A DNA stretch of 64,000 nt. It comes from Mermis nigrescens. Taxonomy: Eukaryota; Nematoda; Enoplea; Mermithida; Mermithidae. Each line of letters opens with the position of its first letter. Position 1 is the first letter of the stretch. The notes under the pieces are model-generated. The model was given only the letters and a program-made list of their open reading frames with translations, was not told the origin of the DNA and made no database searches. The DNA is taken from the NCBI GenBank assembly GCA_036768485.1, contig JAVLUZ010000341.1, forward strand, positions 2,997,468 to 3,061,467, read 5' to 3'. The translations under genes and the position numbers were made by a program. Shown piece after piece: positions 54,901-62,789 of the stretch.

Positions 54901-57900
54901 AAGCATTGCTTTATGCATGCTTTTTTAGGCTCAGAAAATTAGCTATATAGCCTTTTCAGGCTCAGAAAGCTCATAGCATTTCATCGGCTCAGAAACTTAC
55001 CGCGTGAACTCAGAGATACTAGATAGTTGTCTTTTCTGAGTTTCAAAAGGATATATAGCTATTTTCTTGACTCCAAAAAGGGCTAAATAGCTATTTTCGG
55101 TCCAAAACGGCTATATATAGCTATGTTTGTAAGTCCAAAAAGGCTGTATAACTAGTTTTCAGAGCCCAAAAGGCTATATAACTAATTTTATGAGCCCAAA
55201 AAGGCTATATAACCGTTTTTACGAAGCACTTAGCTACATATCTACCAATTTTCGGTTTTCAACCCCTCTGAAAGTTTGACCTTGCGCACCTATGCTCAGG
55301 GTCCAAGACTCGAGTTACTGCCCGACGATTTTGAACTACATATCAAGCATTATCTGCATGATTTTTGGGAACGAAAGTAGCAAGGATATTACAAATTTTT
55401 CGGCGCTTCGCGCTGACTATTATATTTCTGTTTTATTTACTTATGAAATGCCCATAATAAAGTTAAAATAATTGAAAAGTCAAAATCTTCGATAAAAAAT
55501 TTAGCGGTCCCAAATTTTGTGATTAAACCCACCCCCCCATACCTCCCTTGAACCTTAACCTCAGGAAATTATGATTTTTGATCATTTTTAACCGCGCATG
55601 CCATAAAACTTTTAATTAATTTTTTAATTCTTTTAACAACCATTAAGAGCCATCTTTAAAAAAAAGCAAATACGAGCATTACATAAACGATTGCTATCTT
55701 GAAACGCGGCGTACAACTTAACAAAAAATGGATGCGGATTCTTGATTAACATCTTCATCACTTCTTTCTCTCGAATAATATATCGCGTTTTCTTCTCTTT
55801 GACTAGAAGCTGTTTATCGCACGCTTTTGCTGAAATAAAATGTCAGACTGTCGTGCAAGCATAATACATGATCTGGGAGATTTCAAGGGTGTGCCACCAC
55901 CTCCCCCAGTTTCTCACCCCTCCCTCCCCCACATCACACGCTAATTTTTTAACTATATTTTCTTCAATCTACTCGAATTTTTTAAATATTTTAACAAAAT
56001 TTTTTAAATTTTTGTGCTCTAGAAGAAAGTCTGATCCCCATGCTACATATTATGCTTGCAATGCAACGCATATAAGATCTTGGGGGTTTTCGATAGCTTC
56101 TGAAAGGGTTCATCCCCTTTAATTTTTGATTTTCCTGAAAAATAGTAAAAAGATTGTTTTAATCGTTTTTAGCGATCTTTCGGATCAAAATTGGTTTAAA
56201 ATTGTGATATTAAAAACAATCAGGAATAACTTGACATGCCTGATTTTTCGGCTTTATAGTTACAAGGCATGCCACCAACCCCCTTCCTTTAAATGCCTAG
56301 CCCAAATCTGGAAACTATATTATAATCCTTCAATCATTTTATCCAACCATCTTTGGATAATCAAATGTATCAAAAATTTAATCAGCGAGAAAAAGTATGT
56401 GAATTCAATAATCGCCAATGAGAAAGTGGTGAATCAAACCACTTTACGCTATCTTAATAAACTGCCTGTTGCGATGAAAACTGAGTTTTATGTAAACAAA
56501 CAGTCGTAAAAAAGATCAGATATAAATTAGAAAAGGAAACGGTCAAAACATGCAGTTTTATTACGGACATAAAGTGTACATTCCTTGTGCATGCAAAACG
56601 ATCTTGGGGGAAAACTGTAACTGACTCTTTTCATGGTAATTTAATGACAAAAAAGATAAGCGCTAAAGTTCTTAGTGATTCCATCTTTTAAAAAAACGGT
56701 CCGACCACCTCCCACACCAACCATGCACACTGGAAGGGAGAGGTATGGGATATCCCCCTACCGAGACTTTGAGGAACATACCCCTCTCCAGTGTTTTTTT
56801 TGTATTCGGCAAAGATTTTACCCGATGTACAAAGACTTTTGGGAACCATCTTTGCACATGTACAAAGATTTTTTGGGAAGACAAAAACTGCAAAAAAGAT
56901 TCAAAATTCGCAAAAATTTTCGGCGCTTCGCGCTTAAATGAATAATTGTGTTTTCTATATATCTTTATGTCAGAAATTGCATTTTGAAAGGGAAAATGTC
57001 AAATTTTTCGGCGCTTCGCGCCGTTTTAAGACAATTATTAGTGAATTTTGCCCTCAGAAACCCAGAAATCAACTAAAATGCACCACTAAAGGTCGAACAA
57101 CTGTTTTTGCCACACTAAAATCGCAACAGTACCATATTATAGTACCCAAAAATTTTTGTGTACAAAATGTACAGACTTTAAGGGACCATTTTTTGTACAT
57201 GTACAAACGGACCTTGTACAAAAGAAACACTGCACCCTCAGGCCATTTTGAACCAAAACCTTATGCTCAAACCATAAAAAGCGTCAAATGACGTCTGACA
57301 GTATAATTTTAGGTGCATATACTTAATTTCGAGCAGTAGAGACTGTCAAATTTATTCATCAAGACAATTTTCTCCCATTATTTTGTATAAATTTGATTGA
57401 TATTACAGGTCACGCAATCACCCTTATTGTTGTTTTCAATCAGATTTGAGCTTAAATATGACCACACCTGTAATACTCGTCATTGAGACATGAAAGTAGC
57501 TGAGATTTTATAAAGAGAAAATGTTATATAAAAATAAATAAGAAAAAAGAAAGAAACAGCCAAAGCGAGAAAACTTGCGCTTATAAAAGCTATAATAAAT
57601 TGCGTGTTTCGCATCTTTTATGAAAAAACGAATATTGTTTCATCTAGCGACGATACAACAAAGCTTACTAGCGAATTCACGATTTGTTGAAACTTCTCTG
57701 CAATGATAGACCGTGGAGAAAGAACCTTCTCCGATAACTTTCAGGAAAAAAAAATCAGCCACCGACATTTTTAACGCCTTGGCTGACGATTCAGCGCCGC
57801 TGTCTGTATTACCGTCCCCTACTTCAACAGCCGAACGAAAAAAAGTGCTAAGCGATGCAGTTGAATTATCGCTGACGTGATGGCGATGAAGGGGAATCAG

Positions 57901-58017
57901 TGGTGATAAACCGCCACCATTTGTGTTAACGACGGCGTCAGTCTGTTCCACCAAAGACGTTGTCGGAAAATCGGTCGCTGAGGACTTTCTCTCCGATGCG
58001 ACCATGTTAGATTCCAT
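39830..58017 (-). CDS. PDPK1: PDPK1 (PDK1 kinase) gene, 13 coding exons
   Basis: Encodes 3-phosphoinositide-dependent protein kinase 1, an AGC-family Ser/Thr kinase that phosphorylates the activation loops of AKT, S6K, SGK and PKC downstream of PI3K. Thirteen exons join into about 556 codons (561 with the alternative exon 5 donor), close to the usual family length. Seen: glycine loop GEGSFSTV (residues 96-103), VAIK-type lysine K118, alpha-C E137, HRDLKPEN (213-220), DFG (233-235), activation-loop [13 protein letters not shown] with S262 at the position of human Ser241, and a C-terminal PH domain with DKRK-GLFARRR (468-478), the phosphoinositide-binding strand. The pocket equivalent to the PIF pocket keeps K122, L125, V126, I134 and R136. 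Exons are 58017-57669, 55829-55683, 53785-53641, 53584-53490, 52111-52000, 51093-51025, 49892-49796, 48578-48402, 46971-46895, 42947-42803, 40866-40769, 40059-40005 and 39934-39830. All junction phases agree except intron 3. Introns are filled with transposons. Confidence 0.95.
40005..40059 (-). CDS. PDPK1: PDPK1 exon 12: PH domain
   Basis: A 55-nt exon between TTTTCAG|G and ACG|GTATGC. It completes Trp and encodes [18 protein letters not shown], matching human SQELRPEAKNFKTFFVHT almost residue for residue. Confidence 0.94.
40400..40712 (+). repeat. Repeat family C copy
   Basis: In PDPK1 intron 11. From TCATACGTGATTGGAGGAGG to CCAAGCTGTGCACGTCTGG, with TTGACTATATTTTCTTCAAT, AAACGATAGAGCATCGTC and CGTATCCGCCATTTTTAAAG. 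Confidence 0.72.
40769..40866 (-). CDS. PDPK1: PDPK1 exon 11: PH domain core
   Basis: Acceptor ATTGGTTCAG|GGA and donor TG|GTAAGC, 98 nt. It encodes [20 protein letters not shown], then [13 protein letters not shown]. The ARRR basic cluster (475-478) corresponds to the human residues that bind PIP3. Confidence 0.95.
41520..41907. mobile_element. Palindromic MITE P1
   Basis: 388 bp that is one inverted repeat end to end: CAGTGGTCGCCATGAAAGAT ... CTTCATGGCGACCACTG. The arms differ by only a few bases over about 190 bp, with a short central loop. Both ends are flanked by TA, as in Tc1/mariner insertions. It is in PDPK1 intron 10. No protein-coding frame of the transposase type. Confidence 0.9.
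42052..42455. mobile_element. Palindromic MITE P2
   Basis: 404 bp, the same family as P1, 144 bp away, with TA on both sides, TIRs CAGTGGTCGCCATGAAAG and CTTTCATGGCGACCACTG, and arms nearly identical to P1. The centre differs: CAAGAAGGAAGCGCGCC and GGCGCGCT-type sequence with CACGTG. It would fold into a stem of about 190 bp. Confidence 0.9.
42803..42947 (-). CDS. PDPK1: PDPK1 exon 10: linker and start of PH domain
   Basis: Acceptor TTCTGTTCAG|A, donor AAG|GTCGGT, 145 nt, phase 2 in and 0 out. It encodes [20 protein letters not shown] then [16 protein letters not shown]. It aligns with human NPWHQFVENNLILKMGPVDKRK, with Trp replaced by Tyr. The DKRK at the end starts the phosphoinositide-binding beta1-beta2 hairpin. 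Confidence 0.93.
43050..45440. repeat. Repeat family D copy, split by element I
   Basis: The left part (43050-43241) starts GAGGATGGGGGATCCC and ends AAAATTGGCCGGGAAC; the right part (45208-45440) starts CCGGGAGCCCCC and ends near CGTTACATTTAAG. Element I lies between. The CCGGGAAC / CCGGGAGC junctions are its target duplication. Confidence 0.75.
43242..45207. mobile_element. Element I, hAT-like with long inverted ends
   Basis: 1966 bp in PDPK1 intron 9, ends CAGTGATCGGACCGAGG and CCTCGGTCCGATCACTG, flanked by CCGGGAAC / CCGGGAGC (7/8). Both outer 400-500 bp are inverted copies of one sequence, and each holds the same short acidic tail of a protein, ending SDSSD-stop (43470-43570 on minus) or SASSD-stop (about 44690-44808 on plus). 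The middle has other repeat pieces (GGCGCGAAGCGCC at 43920 and 44155). It looks like two 3' ends of a hAT-type transposon joined head to head. Confidence 0.8.
45607..46405. repeat. Two family C copies, head to head
   Basis: A reverse copy (45607-46018, starting CATACATGCAAAGCATGG, ending CCAAGATCATGTACTC) directly abuts a forward copy (46019-46405, starting TCTTCCACTCCAG, ending GCTATGCATGTCTAG). Together they form an 800-bp inverted pair in PDPK1 intron 9. A further 45-bp C start lies at 45558. Confidence 0.72.
46895..46971 (-). CDS. PDPK1: PDPK1 exon 9: linker
   Basis: A 77-nt exon between TTTTTGAG|GTT and AT|GTAATA. It encodes [20 protein letters not shown] and RLQNK. This linker is poorly conserved. 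It is assigned because both splice phases match their neighbours (0 in, 2 out) and because this stretch escapes the surrounding repeats. Confidence 0.72.
47028..47434 (+). repeat. Repeat family C copy
   Basis: In PDPK1 intron 8. From CGTGTTCTTGAGGTGTGTGG to CCCATGTTGTACTACATGC, with TTCTAGAACGAACGAACATTG. Confidence 0.72.
47922..48322 (+). repeat. Repeat family C copy
   Basis: In PDPK1 intron 8, 500 bp from the previous copy. It starts CAGACGTCTTCTTGGGGGG, holds TTTCCGGCGCTTCGCGCCAT and AAAAAGAAAGAGCATTGTC, and ends CCATGCTGTACATGTATGG. Confidence 0.75.
48402..48578 (-). CDS. PDPK1: PDPK1 exon 8: end of kinase domain
   Basis: Exactly 59 codons, phase 0 at both ends, acceptor TTCCTAG and donor AAG|GTCTGT. 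It encodes [30 protein letters not shown] and PPDLLPFLP, matching the C-lobe end of PDK1 (ATKRLG, HPFFESVTWENL, PPKLTAYLP). Confidence 0.94.
48758..48929 (+). mobile_element. Small MITE family G, copy 2
   Basis: 172 bp in PDPK1 intron 7, from CAGGCACGTAGCTGGCCGTC to GAGATACGTGCCTG. Flanks ATAATAAA and ATAATAGA match at 7 of 8. Confidence 0.8.
49542..49670 (+). CDS. Possible plus-strand exon inside PDPK1 intron 7
   Basis: A repeat-free island with two alternative readings. (a) After AATGTCACAG| a 33-codon frame [18 protein letters not shown] then [13 protein letters not shown] and a stop at 49640. (b) An ATG at 49558 opening [20 protein letters not shown] and running to a strong donor CAT|GTAAGTT at 49671. 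Both are on the strand opposite to PDPK1 and neither matches a known family. One of them may be a nested gene; both may be chance. Confidence 0.28.
49796..49892 (-). CDS. PDPK1: PDPK1 exon 7: alpha-G region
   Basis: A 97-nt exon, acceptor TTTTAAG|G and donor TTG|GTAAGA. It encodes [20 protein letters not shown], then [13 protein letters not shown], equivalent to human NEYLIFQKIIKLEYDFPEKF. It ends in phase 0, which fits exon 8. Confidence 0.93.
50330..50610 (+). repeat. Repeat family F copy, partial
   Basis: In PDPK1 intron 6. AGGTCGATCTGGCAGGGTCAG, then GGGGTCAAAAATTGAGC and an end CCCCCCACGTGCATGTCTGG. It has the overall F layout but little of the core. Confidence 0.5.
51025..51093 (-). 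CDS. PDPK1: PDPK1 exon 6: alpha-F helix
   Basis: A 69-nt exon between TTTTAAG|C and GA|GTGAGT. It encodes [20 protein letters not shown] then RA, the conserved [12 protein letters not shown] segment of AGC kinases. It is phase 2 at both ends. It is too short for a long reading frame, and is identified by homology and splice phases. Confidence 0.92.
   Translation of the reverse strand: MRLLGSRLYYLSNVVRSSAFSS
51310..51720 (+). repeat. Truncated family C copy fused to a D end
   Basis: In PDPK1 intron 5. It starts TACATGATCTGGGAGTTTG and runs to GACGCGTACCCACG as in C, then from 51610 continues as AAAATTGGAGGTC...GATCCCCAACG and ends CATACATGTATGCCC like the D family. The junction suggests one repeat inserted in, or recombined with, the other. 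Confidence 0.55.
51985..52111 (-). CDS. PDPK1: PDPK1 exon 5: activation loop
   Basis: Acceptor CGAATTTAG|GA restores the frame from exon 4 and gives a proline-rich insert ([15 protein letters not shown]) before [20 protein letters not shown]262 is the trans-autophosphorylation site position. Two donors are in frame: a GT at 51984 (TT|GTATCAG) adding five residues, or a GC donor at 51999 (CCCAG|GCGC) that gives [16 protein letters not shown], matching the family length exactly. The listed end uses the GT donor. Confidence 0.85.
52662..53027 (+). repeat. Repeat family C copy
   Basis: In PDPK1 intron 4. Starts ACATGATCTTGAGTGGTTCG and ends TATGCTGTGCAGGTCTGG. The hairpin motif is decayed here (TTTTCGGTGTTAAGCGC). 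Confidence 0.7.
53239..53413 (-). mobile_element. Small MITE family G, copy 3
   Basis: 175 bp in PDPK1 intron 4, about 77 bp from exon 4, with exact 8-bp duplications AGAGGACG (53231-53238 and 53414-53421). Reverse orientation to the other G copies, ending GGCCAGCTACGTGCCTG. Confidence 0.88.
53490..53584 (-). CDS. PDPK1: PDPK1 exon 4: catalytic loop and DFG
   Basis: Encodes [18 protein letters not shown] followed by [13 protein letters not shown]: the catalytic loop Asp (215) and the Mg-binding DFG (233-235). Donor A|GTGAGT is in phase 1 and agrees with exon 5. To keep the frame with exon 3 the exon must begin with AGAC at 53584, which follows CG. The only AG acceptor nearby ends at 53583, so the canonical exon (53582-53490, 93 nt) is 2 nt short and would lose the D and the frame. 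Confidence 0.85.
53641..53785 (-). CDS. PDPK1: PDPK1 exon 3: hinge to HRD
   Basis: Acceptor CTGTGAAG|AT completes the split Tyr codon from exon 2, giving [16 protein letters not shown] across the hinge. It continues through [20 protein letters not shown] to GVIHR. The exon is 145 nt and ends in phase 2 inside the HRD arginine codon (CAC AG|GTATGG). The downstream intron is only about 58 nt and its acceptor does not keep the frame. Confidence 0.93.
54890..55255. repeat. Tandem repeat of about 35 bp
   Basis: In PDPK1 intron 2. Units of AAAAAGGCTATATAACTA and TTTTCAGAGCCC repeat about ten times with drift; the TATATAGC word keeps the period. Confidence 0.75.
55683..55829 (-). CDS. PDPK1: PDPK1 exon 2: catalytic lysine and alpha-C helix
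   Basis: The acceptor is ATTTCAG|CA and the donor T|GTAATG, phase 1 in and phase 1 out, 147 nt. It encodes the ATP-binding lysine ([12 protein letters not shown]118), the alpha-C helix with [10 protein letters not shown] (R136 matches human Arg129, E137 matches Glu130), then [15 protein letters not shown]. These align without gaps to human residues about 111-150, apart from a small insertion before HPFFVKLY. No reading frame here reaches 60 codons, so it is found only by homology and splice phase. Confidence 0.93.
55866..56125 (+). repeat. Family C fragments
   Basis: In PDPK1 intron 1, 37 bp from exon 2. It starts ACATGATCTGGGAGATTTCA and includes TAACTATATTTTCTTCAATC; the central hairpin is missing. 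A second short piece (ATCTTGGGGGTTTTCGATAG) follows at 56085. Confidence 0.6.
56126..56788. other. PDPK1 intron 1, partly unassigned
   Basis: The plus-strand frame at 56126-56509 (127 codons) shows no recognisable domain and has an Ile/Lys/Asn-rich composition like untranslated AT-rich DNA, so I do not call a gene. The rest of this stretch shows nothing. Confidence 0.35.
56789..57232 (+). mobile_element. MITE family A, copy 6
   Basis: 444 bp in PDPK1 intron 1, from CAGTGTTTTTTTTGTATTCG to TGTACAAAAGAAACACTG. The target duplication is weak (CCCCTCTC / CACCCTCA). Contains both palindromes and two hairpins. Confidence 0.85.
57233..57668. other. PDPK1 intron 1, unassigned
   Basis: AT-rich; the intron start at 57668 follows exon 1. 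Nothing recognised. Confidence 0.4.
57669..58017 (-). CDS. PDPK1: PDPK1 exon 1: N-terminal tail and glycine loop
   Basis: The start ATG is at 58017-58015, with an in-frame TAA two codons upstream, which supports this start; a second Met follows at codon 5. Residues 1-80 are a Ser/Thr-rich, low-complexity tail without recognisable domain. The kinase domain begins near residue 85 ([19 protein letters not shown]). The exon is 349 nt and ends in phase 1 after codon A116 at a strong donor, A|GTAAGC. The promoter side (58018 onward) shows no motif that I can assign. Confidence 0.93.
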
Positions 58018-58342
58018 AAGTTAGTCAACAAATTGTGGCTAGCAAAAACAGAAATATAGGACAGAAAGCTTCTATTACATGCAAAATGAATTGATAAAAG
58101 GTGCAGAAATCGTGGTTATTCCATTTTAAATTACCTTATTTCGCTATTTTTCAACGCTCTAGTCAATACCGACTTGAAAAATTAAAGCCGTGAGTTAAGA
58201 AGGAGCAATTAAGGTAAACGGAAAATATTTTTATATACATAGTATTCATATTATAAGAATAAACTGGTGTACAGAAACCCCGGCACTTTTACAGTTTATG
58301 GGGTGCGAGAAGTCAATGAACTTTTTCGAGCGAAAAATACTA

Positions 58343-61300
58343 ATCATAGGTAGCGCGTTAGCGCGTACCTATAATATACTTGGGTACCCCCAACACCTGG
58401 GCACCCCCTCACAGCTATAACGGGACACTTCTGGAAGGTGCGGTTTTTTTTAAAAAGAAAGATAATAAAAAAATTCGCTGCCCGTGTTTTTTTGTTTTTC
58501 TTGAAACTCAAAATTGACTGTGTAAAGAAGGTGTAAAGTTTTTGTGTAACGTTATAACATAGGACAAATTTTGGGACCTTTTTACTGCGGCATGTGGACA
58601 ACTGAGTATTGATGACTCGAAGGATTGAACAGAATAGGATAATAGAGGGATGAATTCTACAGATGACACTTTTTTTGTTTTTTGAAATTCGCATTATTTA
58701 TCGAACGGCAGTGTAAAGAGTGCGAAAATCTGGGGGTGAAAAAGCACTTTTTGGTCGAGTTTTCAACCTTCCTATGTCCGATACTAACTCCGGTTATGAG
58801 GTTTTTAAAATGTTTTCTGACAGAAATGTAGAGCGGATCAAGGGCTACATTCTGCATATAAAGCAAAGTCTTGTATGCTCTATGGTGAGTTAGATCCTGG
58901 GGTTTAAAGTTTACACTCTAGTGGATGGTGTAAAAAACGGATTTTAACTAAGATTTCTCTGCCAAATTTTTCCGCTTATGAGTCAGTGCAAATCGAAGAC
59001 AGCTTTAATAAAGTGCCTTACAGGGGCTAAACATCGCAGCAAACCGCATTTAAAAAAACGCAATATTGAGTTATTTATGGGGGTGTAAAGTTCGAAATCA
59101 GAGGTAAAAAATGGGCTAAAAAACACGTTTTTTCCGAAGTTTGATTGATAAATCATGCCAAATAATTTTTGCAACAGAATTTTGGCACACGGAATGTACT
59201 ACGATTTCAAAAGCTACAAATTGCACCAAACCGAATTTCTTTAAACTCAATGGGGAGTTCGGTACGGAATTTTAAAGTTTACAGTGTTCTAAATGATGGA
59301 AAATACGTTTTTGTTGCGTTTTTTGTTCGCCACTTTCTCCGTCCAGAAGTCGGGATAAGTCTGATAGAATAAAAATAAAGTGCTTTATATCGGGTGCATG
59401 TCAAAGCAAATTGTCTATACATTAATATTTAGCGAGTGTAAAGTCAAAAATTTGGAGTTTTAAATGCGTTTCTGTCTTGTTTTTTCTGCCTGCTTCTCCG
59501 GTTACGAGTCAGGGACACGTTTATCAAGTCTAGAAATGGACCAGGAATCAAATTTGATATGTCAGTCTGGCGCATTACACTCTACGGTGTTGTAAAGTAG
59601 TTTACACCAATTGTTAGTTTGCCCATAGAACATTATGTAGACTTAATTTTTTCATAAATATTAATCTTAATATCGGAACAATATCAAAATTACGAATCTG
59701 ACTAAAATCTTCTTTACACTAGGTGTTTACATGAAGTTTACACTACATATATATTTATCTTCGTTTTTGAGCATTCCTGAAACCTAATTTTTTCTTGGAG
59801 CCTAGAAGTTTTCAAAGGATCAAATGTGAGACGTCACGTAGGCGCGTTTGTTTACATCCAACAGTGATGTAGAAGTAGTTTACATTCATTGTTTATATGT
59901 CCTCAGACCATTGTAGAGACATAATTTTTTCATGAATGTTGATCATAATATCCGAGTAATTTTTTACACTGCATGTTAGCCTTTGTTCTAGAGCATTGCA
60001 AAAATCGAAATTTTTTCCTGAGATATAAAAATTTACAGGGAATGAAATATATACGTCAATTGGGCGCGCTTGCTTACACTCAGCAGTATTGCAAAGTGGT
60101 TTAAACCTAATGTTTATTGTCTTTAAAACATTACGGAGACTCATTTTTCCATAAATGTTGAAAGAAATATCGGAGCAATATCAAAATTACGAATCCGACT
60201 AAAATATTCTTTACGCTATGTGTTTGTGTAAAGTTTACGTTACGTGTTTACCTTAATTCGATAGACTTGCAGAGACTTTGTAACTGAAGTCAAGAAATTT
60301 TCAAGGATTCATATGTGAGACATCAATTAAGTGAGTTTGTTTACCCTCAAAAGTAATCTAAAGTGATTTAAAAATTATGTTCAAGTGTCCTTAGATCATT
60401 GAAGAGATGTAATTTTGTCTTAAATGGGTTGCATTAAAGTTAAATCTTTCTTAGCCGTGTTTATAATATGTTTCACAAAATCTTGCACATGGAGAGCTAT
60501 CGTTTAATTGATGTAAATTGCCTGCAAAAGTGGTTTAAAATGAACCAGCAATCACACTACTGTGCACAGAAGTCGACAAAGATATACAGCTTTATTGTAA
60601 TCATGTACATTAATAAGCCGTAAACTGTTAGTATTCTCTACACCTAGTAGTTGTGTAAAGTTTGCACTATTCATTTGTTGTTAATATGTAGTCTATACTA
60701 CAAATTTATTTTACTACCAAATCAAAGCGTTAGTGTTCCTTACATTTGATATTTGCGTGAAGTTTTTGAATTTTTGCCGAAAATCTTTGCCTTCTAATTT
60801 ACCAACATCCCGCCTTTTCCATTTTCTTGAAGTTTAAAATCTTTTATAATTCTCTCATAATTTAATGGTAGGTTTTAACTTTAAGTTTCTCTTGGTTTAC
60901 AACTCTCGCTTAGCAAGCTCATTTTTCAAAACTTTTTCATAGTGATCAGATTAGTTGCGTTTAGTTTGGAATTGGTGGACGGTCGTTATTTTATTACTCG
61001 GCTTAAATAAACCAAGTGACTATCTTTTGATTATTTTCTTCATCGCAAATTCAAACACCCAATTTTCAATTTGAAAATTGACCCAATTTTCAATTTGAAA
61101 ATTGATCCAATTTTTCAATTTGAAAATTGAAAATTGGGTGTTTTCAATTTCGAAAGTCACAACACATTGTGCTTGTGTATTGATTGAGTGAGGATTTGCA
61201 ATGTGAATTCGTTGGTTAAATTTTTGTGCTTGATTATAAGTGAACTGCACATTAAGAAGAAATAACTTAATGCAGTTTTAATTTGAAAATGGATGGTGTC

Positions 61301-62213
61301 AATAAGGTTGTCTTGTTTAAAAAGGATAATGCTGATGTTAAGAACAATATTGTTTTCCGCGTTCTTGGACTGTTGTCATTATTGTGGCATGTTACTGATT
61401 GTGTTTACTGACTGATGTACTGAAATCACGCTAATTAAAAGTAGTGTACTAGCAAAGAAAAATGCTCCGATGGAACAAAAAAGATGAATATACTTGGAAT
61501 TGTGGATTATTATGGATGTAAAAGGAGGGGACTAGGAAAAATCTACCTAAAGTCGGAAAATCTGCTAAAAATCACACTTTCTCTAAGCAACGCAAAAAAT
61601 CGATGTATATTCTGCGGCCTCTAAAAAAGTGTCTTTTTTAAATAATGTTCGAAGTTTCAGATAAGAGTGTATAAACGAAATCTATCAAGGTTACTTTTTT
61701 AAATTGCTGGCACCTGATTGATAGAAAACTAAGAGGTATTGTATTTAAAGTTGTTTTGTTTTATGAGCATTATAGCAAGCAAAGCAGGAGCCGATTGATT
61801 AGTGCACACAATCGTTTCGGGCATGCTAGTGTATCTACATTAAGTCTGTTTCAAGTCAACTTACGTGTTTCCTACTGTTTTTAACCAACCATGTCTTCAA
61901 TTGTCTTCGATGTTTGCTATTTCATTCAATTGGCTTAGAAGACTGTTAGTTTACTTAATATCATTTCCCATAGCTACTGCATAGCTAACGTGCTGCTGTT
62001 TCAATCATTGTTATGGTTGAATATTTATTTTAATCTGTTGGCCGCAGAATATACATCGATTTTTTGCGTTGCTTAGAGAAAGTGTGATTTTTAGCAGATT
62101 TTCCGACTTTAGGTAGATTTTTCCTAGTCCCCTCCTTTTACATCCATAATAATCCACAATTCCAAGTATATTCATCTTTTTTGTTCCATCGGAGCATTTT
62201 TCTTTGCTAGTTT
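58343..62213 (+). mobile_element. Large element M, copy 2
   Basis: About 3.87 kb in the same orientation as copy 1. It starts with TAGGTAGCGCGTTAGCGCGT and ACCTATAATATACTTGGG, continues as GTGTAAAGTTTAC-marked repeats and finishes with the same inverted-end block at 61452-62213. Extra repeats account for its greater length. It starts about 330 bp upstream of the PDPK1 start, so PDPK1 lies between two direct copies. Confidence 0.78.
61058..61145. repeat. Palindromic microsatellite inside M copy 2
   Basis: Three units of CCCAATTTTCAATTTGAAAA-type, each unit containing CAATTTTCAATTTGAAAATTG, which is almost palindromic. It should fold easily. Confidence 0.8.
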
Positions 62214-62560
62214 TGGTAATACTTGACAACAACGCGTACCTGACTATTTGTGCAAGTTTATGCAAATTTCATGCAAATTTCTCACCTTCATTTGGTCACT
62301 TCCGATGCGTTGATCATGAAAACGACCTTAATTTTTCAAGCCTCTTACAAGATAAGAGATTGAAAATATTTCAATTAGAAAGACTTGAATTGAGGCGTGT
62401 GTATAATGACCTTATTTTAGTTTTTCAGCACGAAATCATACCTTCCGACACAAACTCCGCGATCAGGCTAAAGTGCGGAATATGGATTCCGTCAAAAATC
62501 GTTGAAAATCAGCTCAGAAAGTTCGGATCTTTCTCAAAGCTTGCATTAAATTTAAAATAA
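62204..62560 (+). pseudogene. LINE reverse transcriptase C-terminal remnant
   Basis: A frame with LLQDKRLKIFQLERLELRRV then YNDLILVFQHEIIP, which fits the C-terminal RT extension of RTE/Jockey-like non-LTR elements (L-x-RR-x-x-DLI-x-V-x-K/F, typically followed by the H-x-G region). Only this piece remains: no YADD, no endonuclease. It starts inside the end of element M. Confidence 0.5.
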
Positions 62561-62789
62561 GGCGCGAAAAGAAAGTTTTACGAAAGTCCATCCTATATTG
62601 AGGGAGCTAACGGGTCTTAAAGTTCACAAATCAACAGTGCTTTAGCATCGGAAGTTTTTAAATATATCCTATAAATTGGTTTTTCTTAATTTTTCTTTCG
62701 CATAGGCTCAGTTTTAGGTAAAGAATTTAAGGTTGCTTTATTCAGGTTCCTGCTTAGGTTAACATATAGCAACTTAGGTCGATTGATGC

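Noticed and set aside
56126..56509. A 127-codon frame in PDPK1 intron 1
   Set aside because: No domain, AT-driven composition, no splice partners, and antisense to PDPK1.
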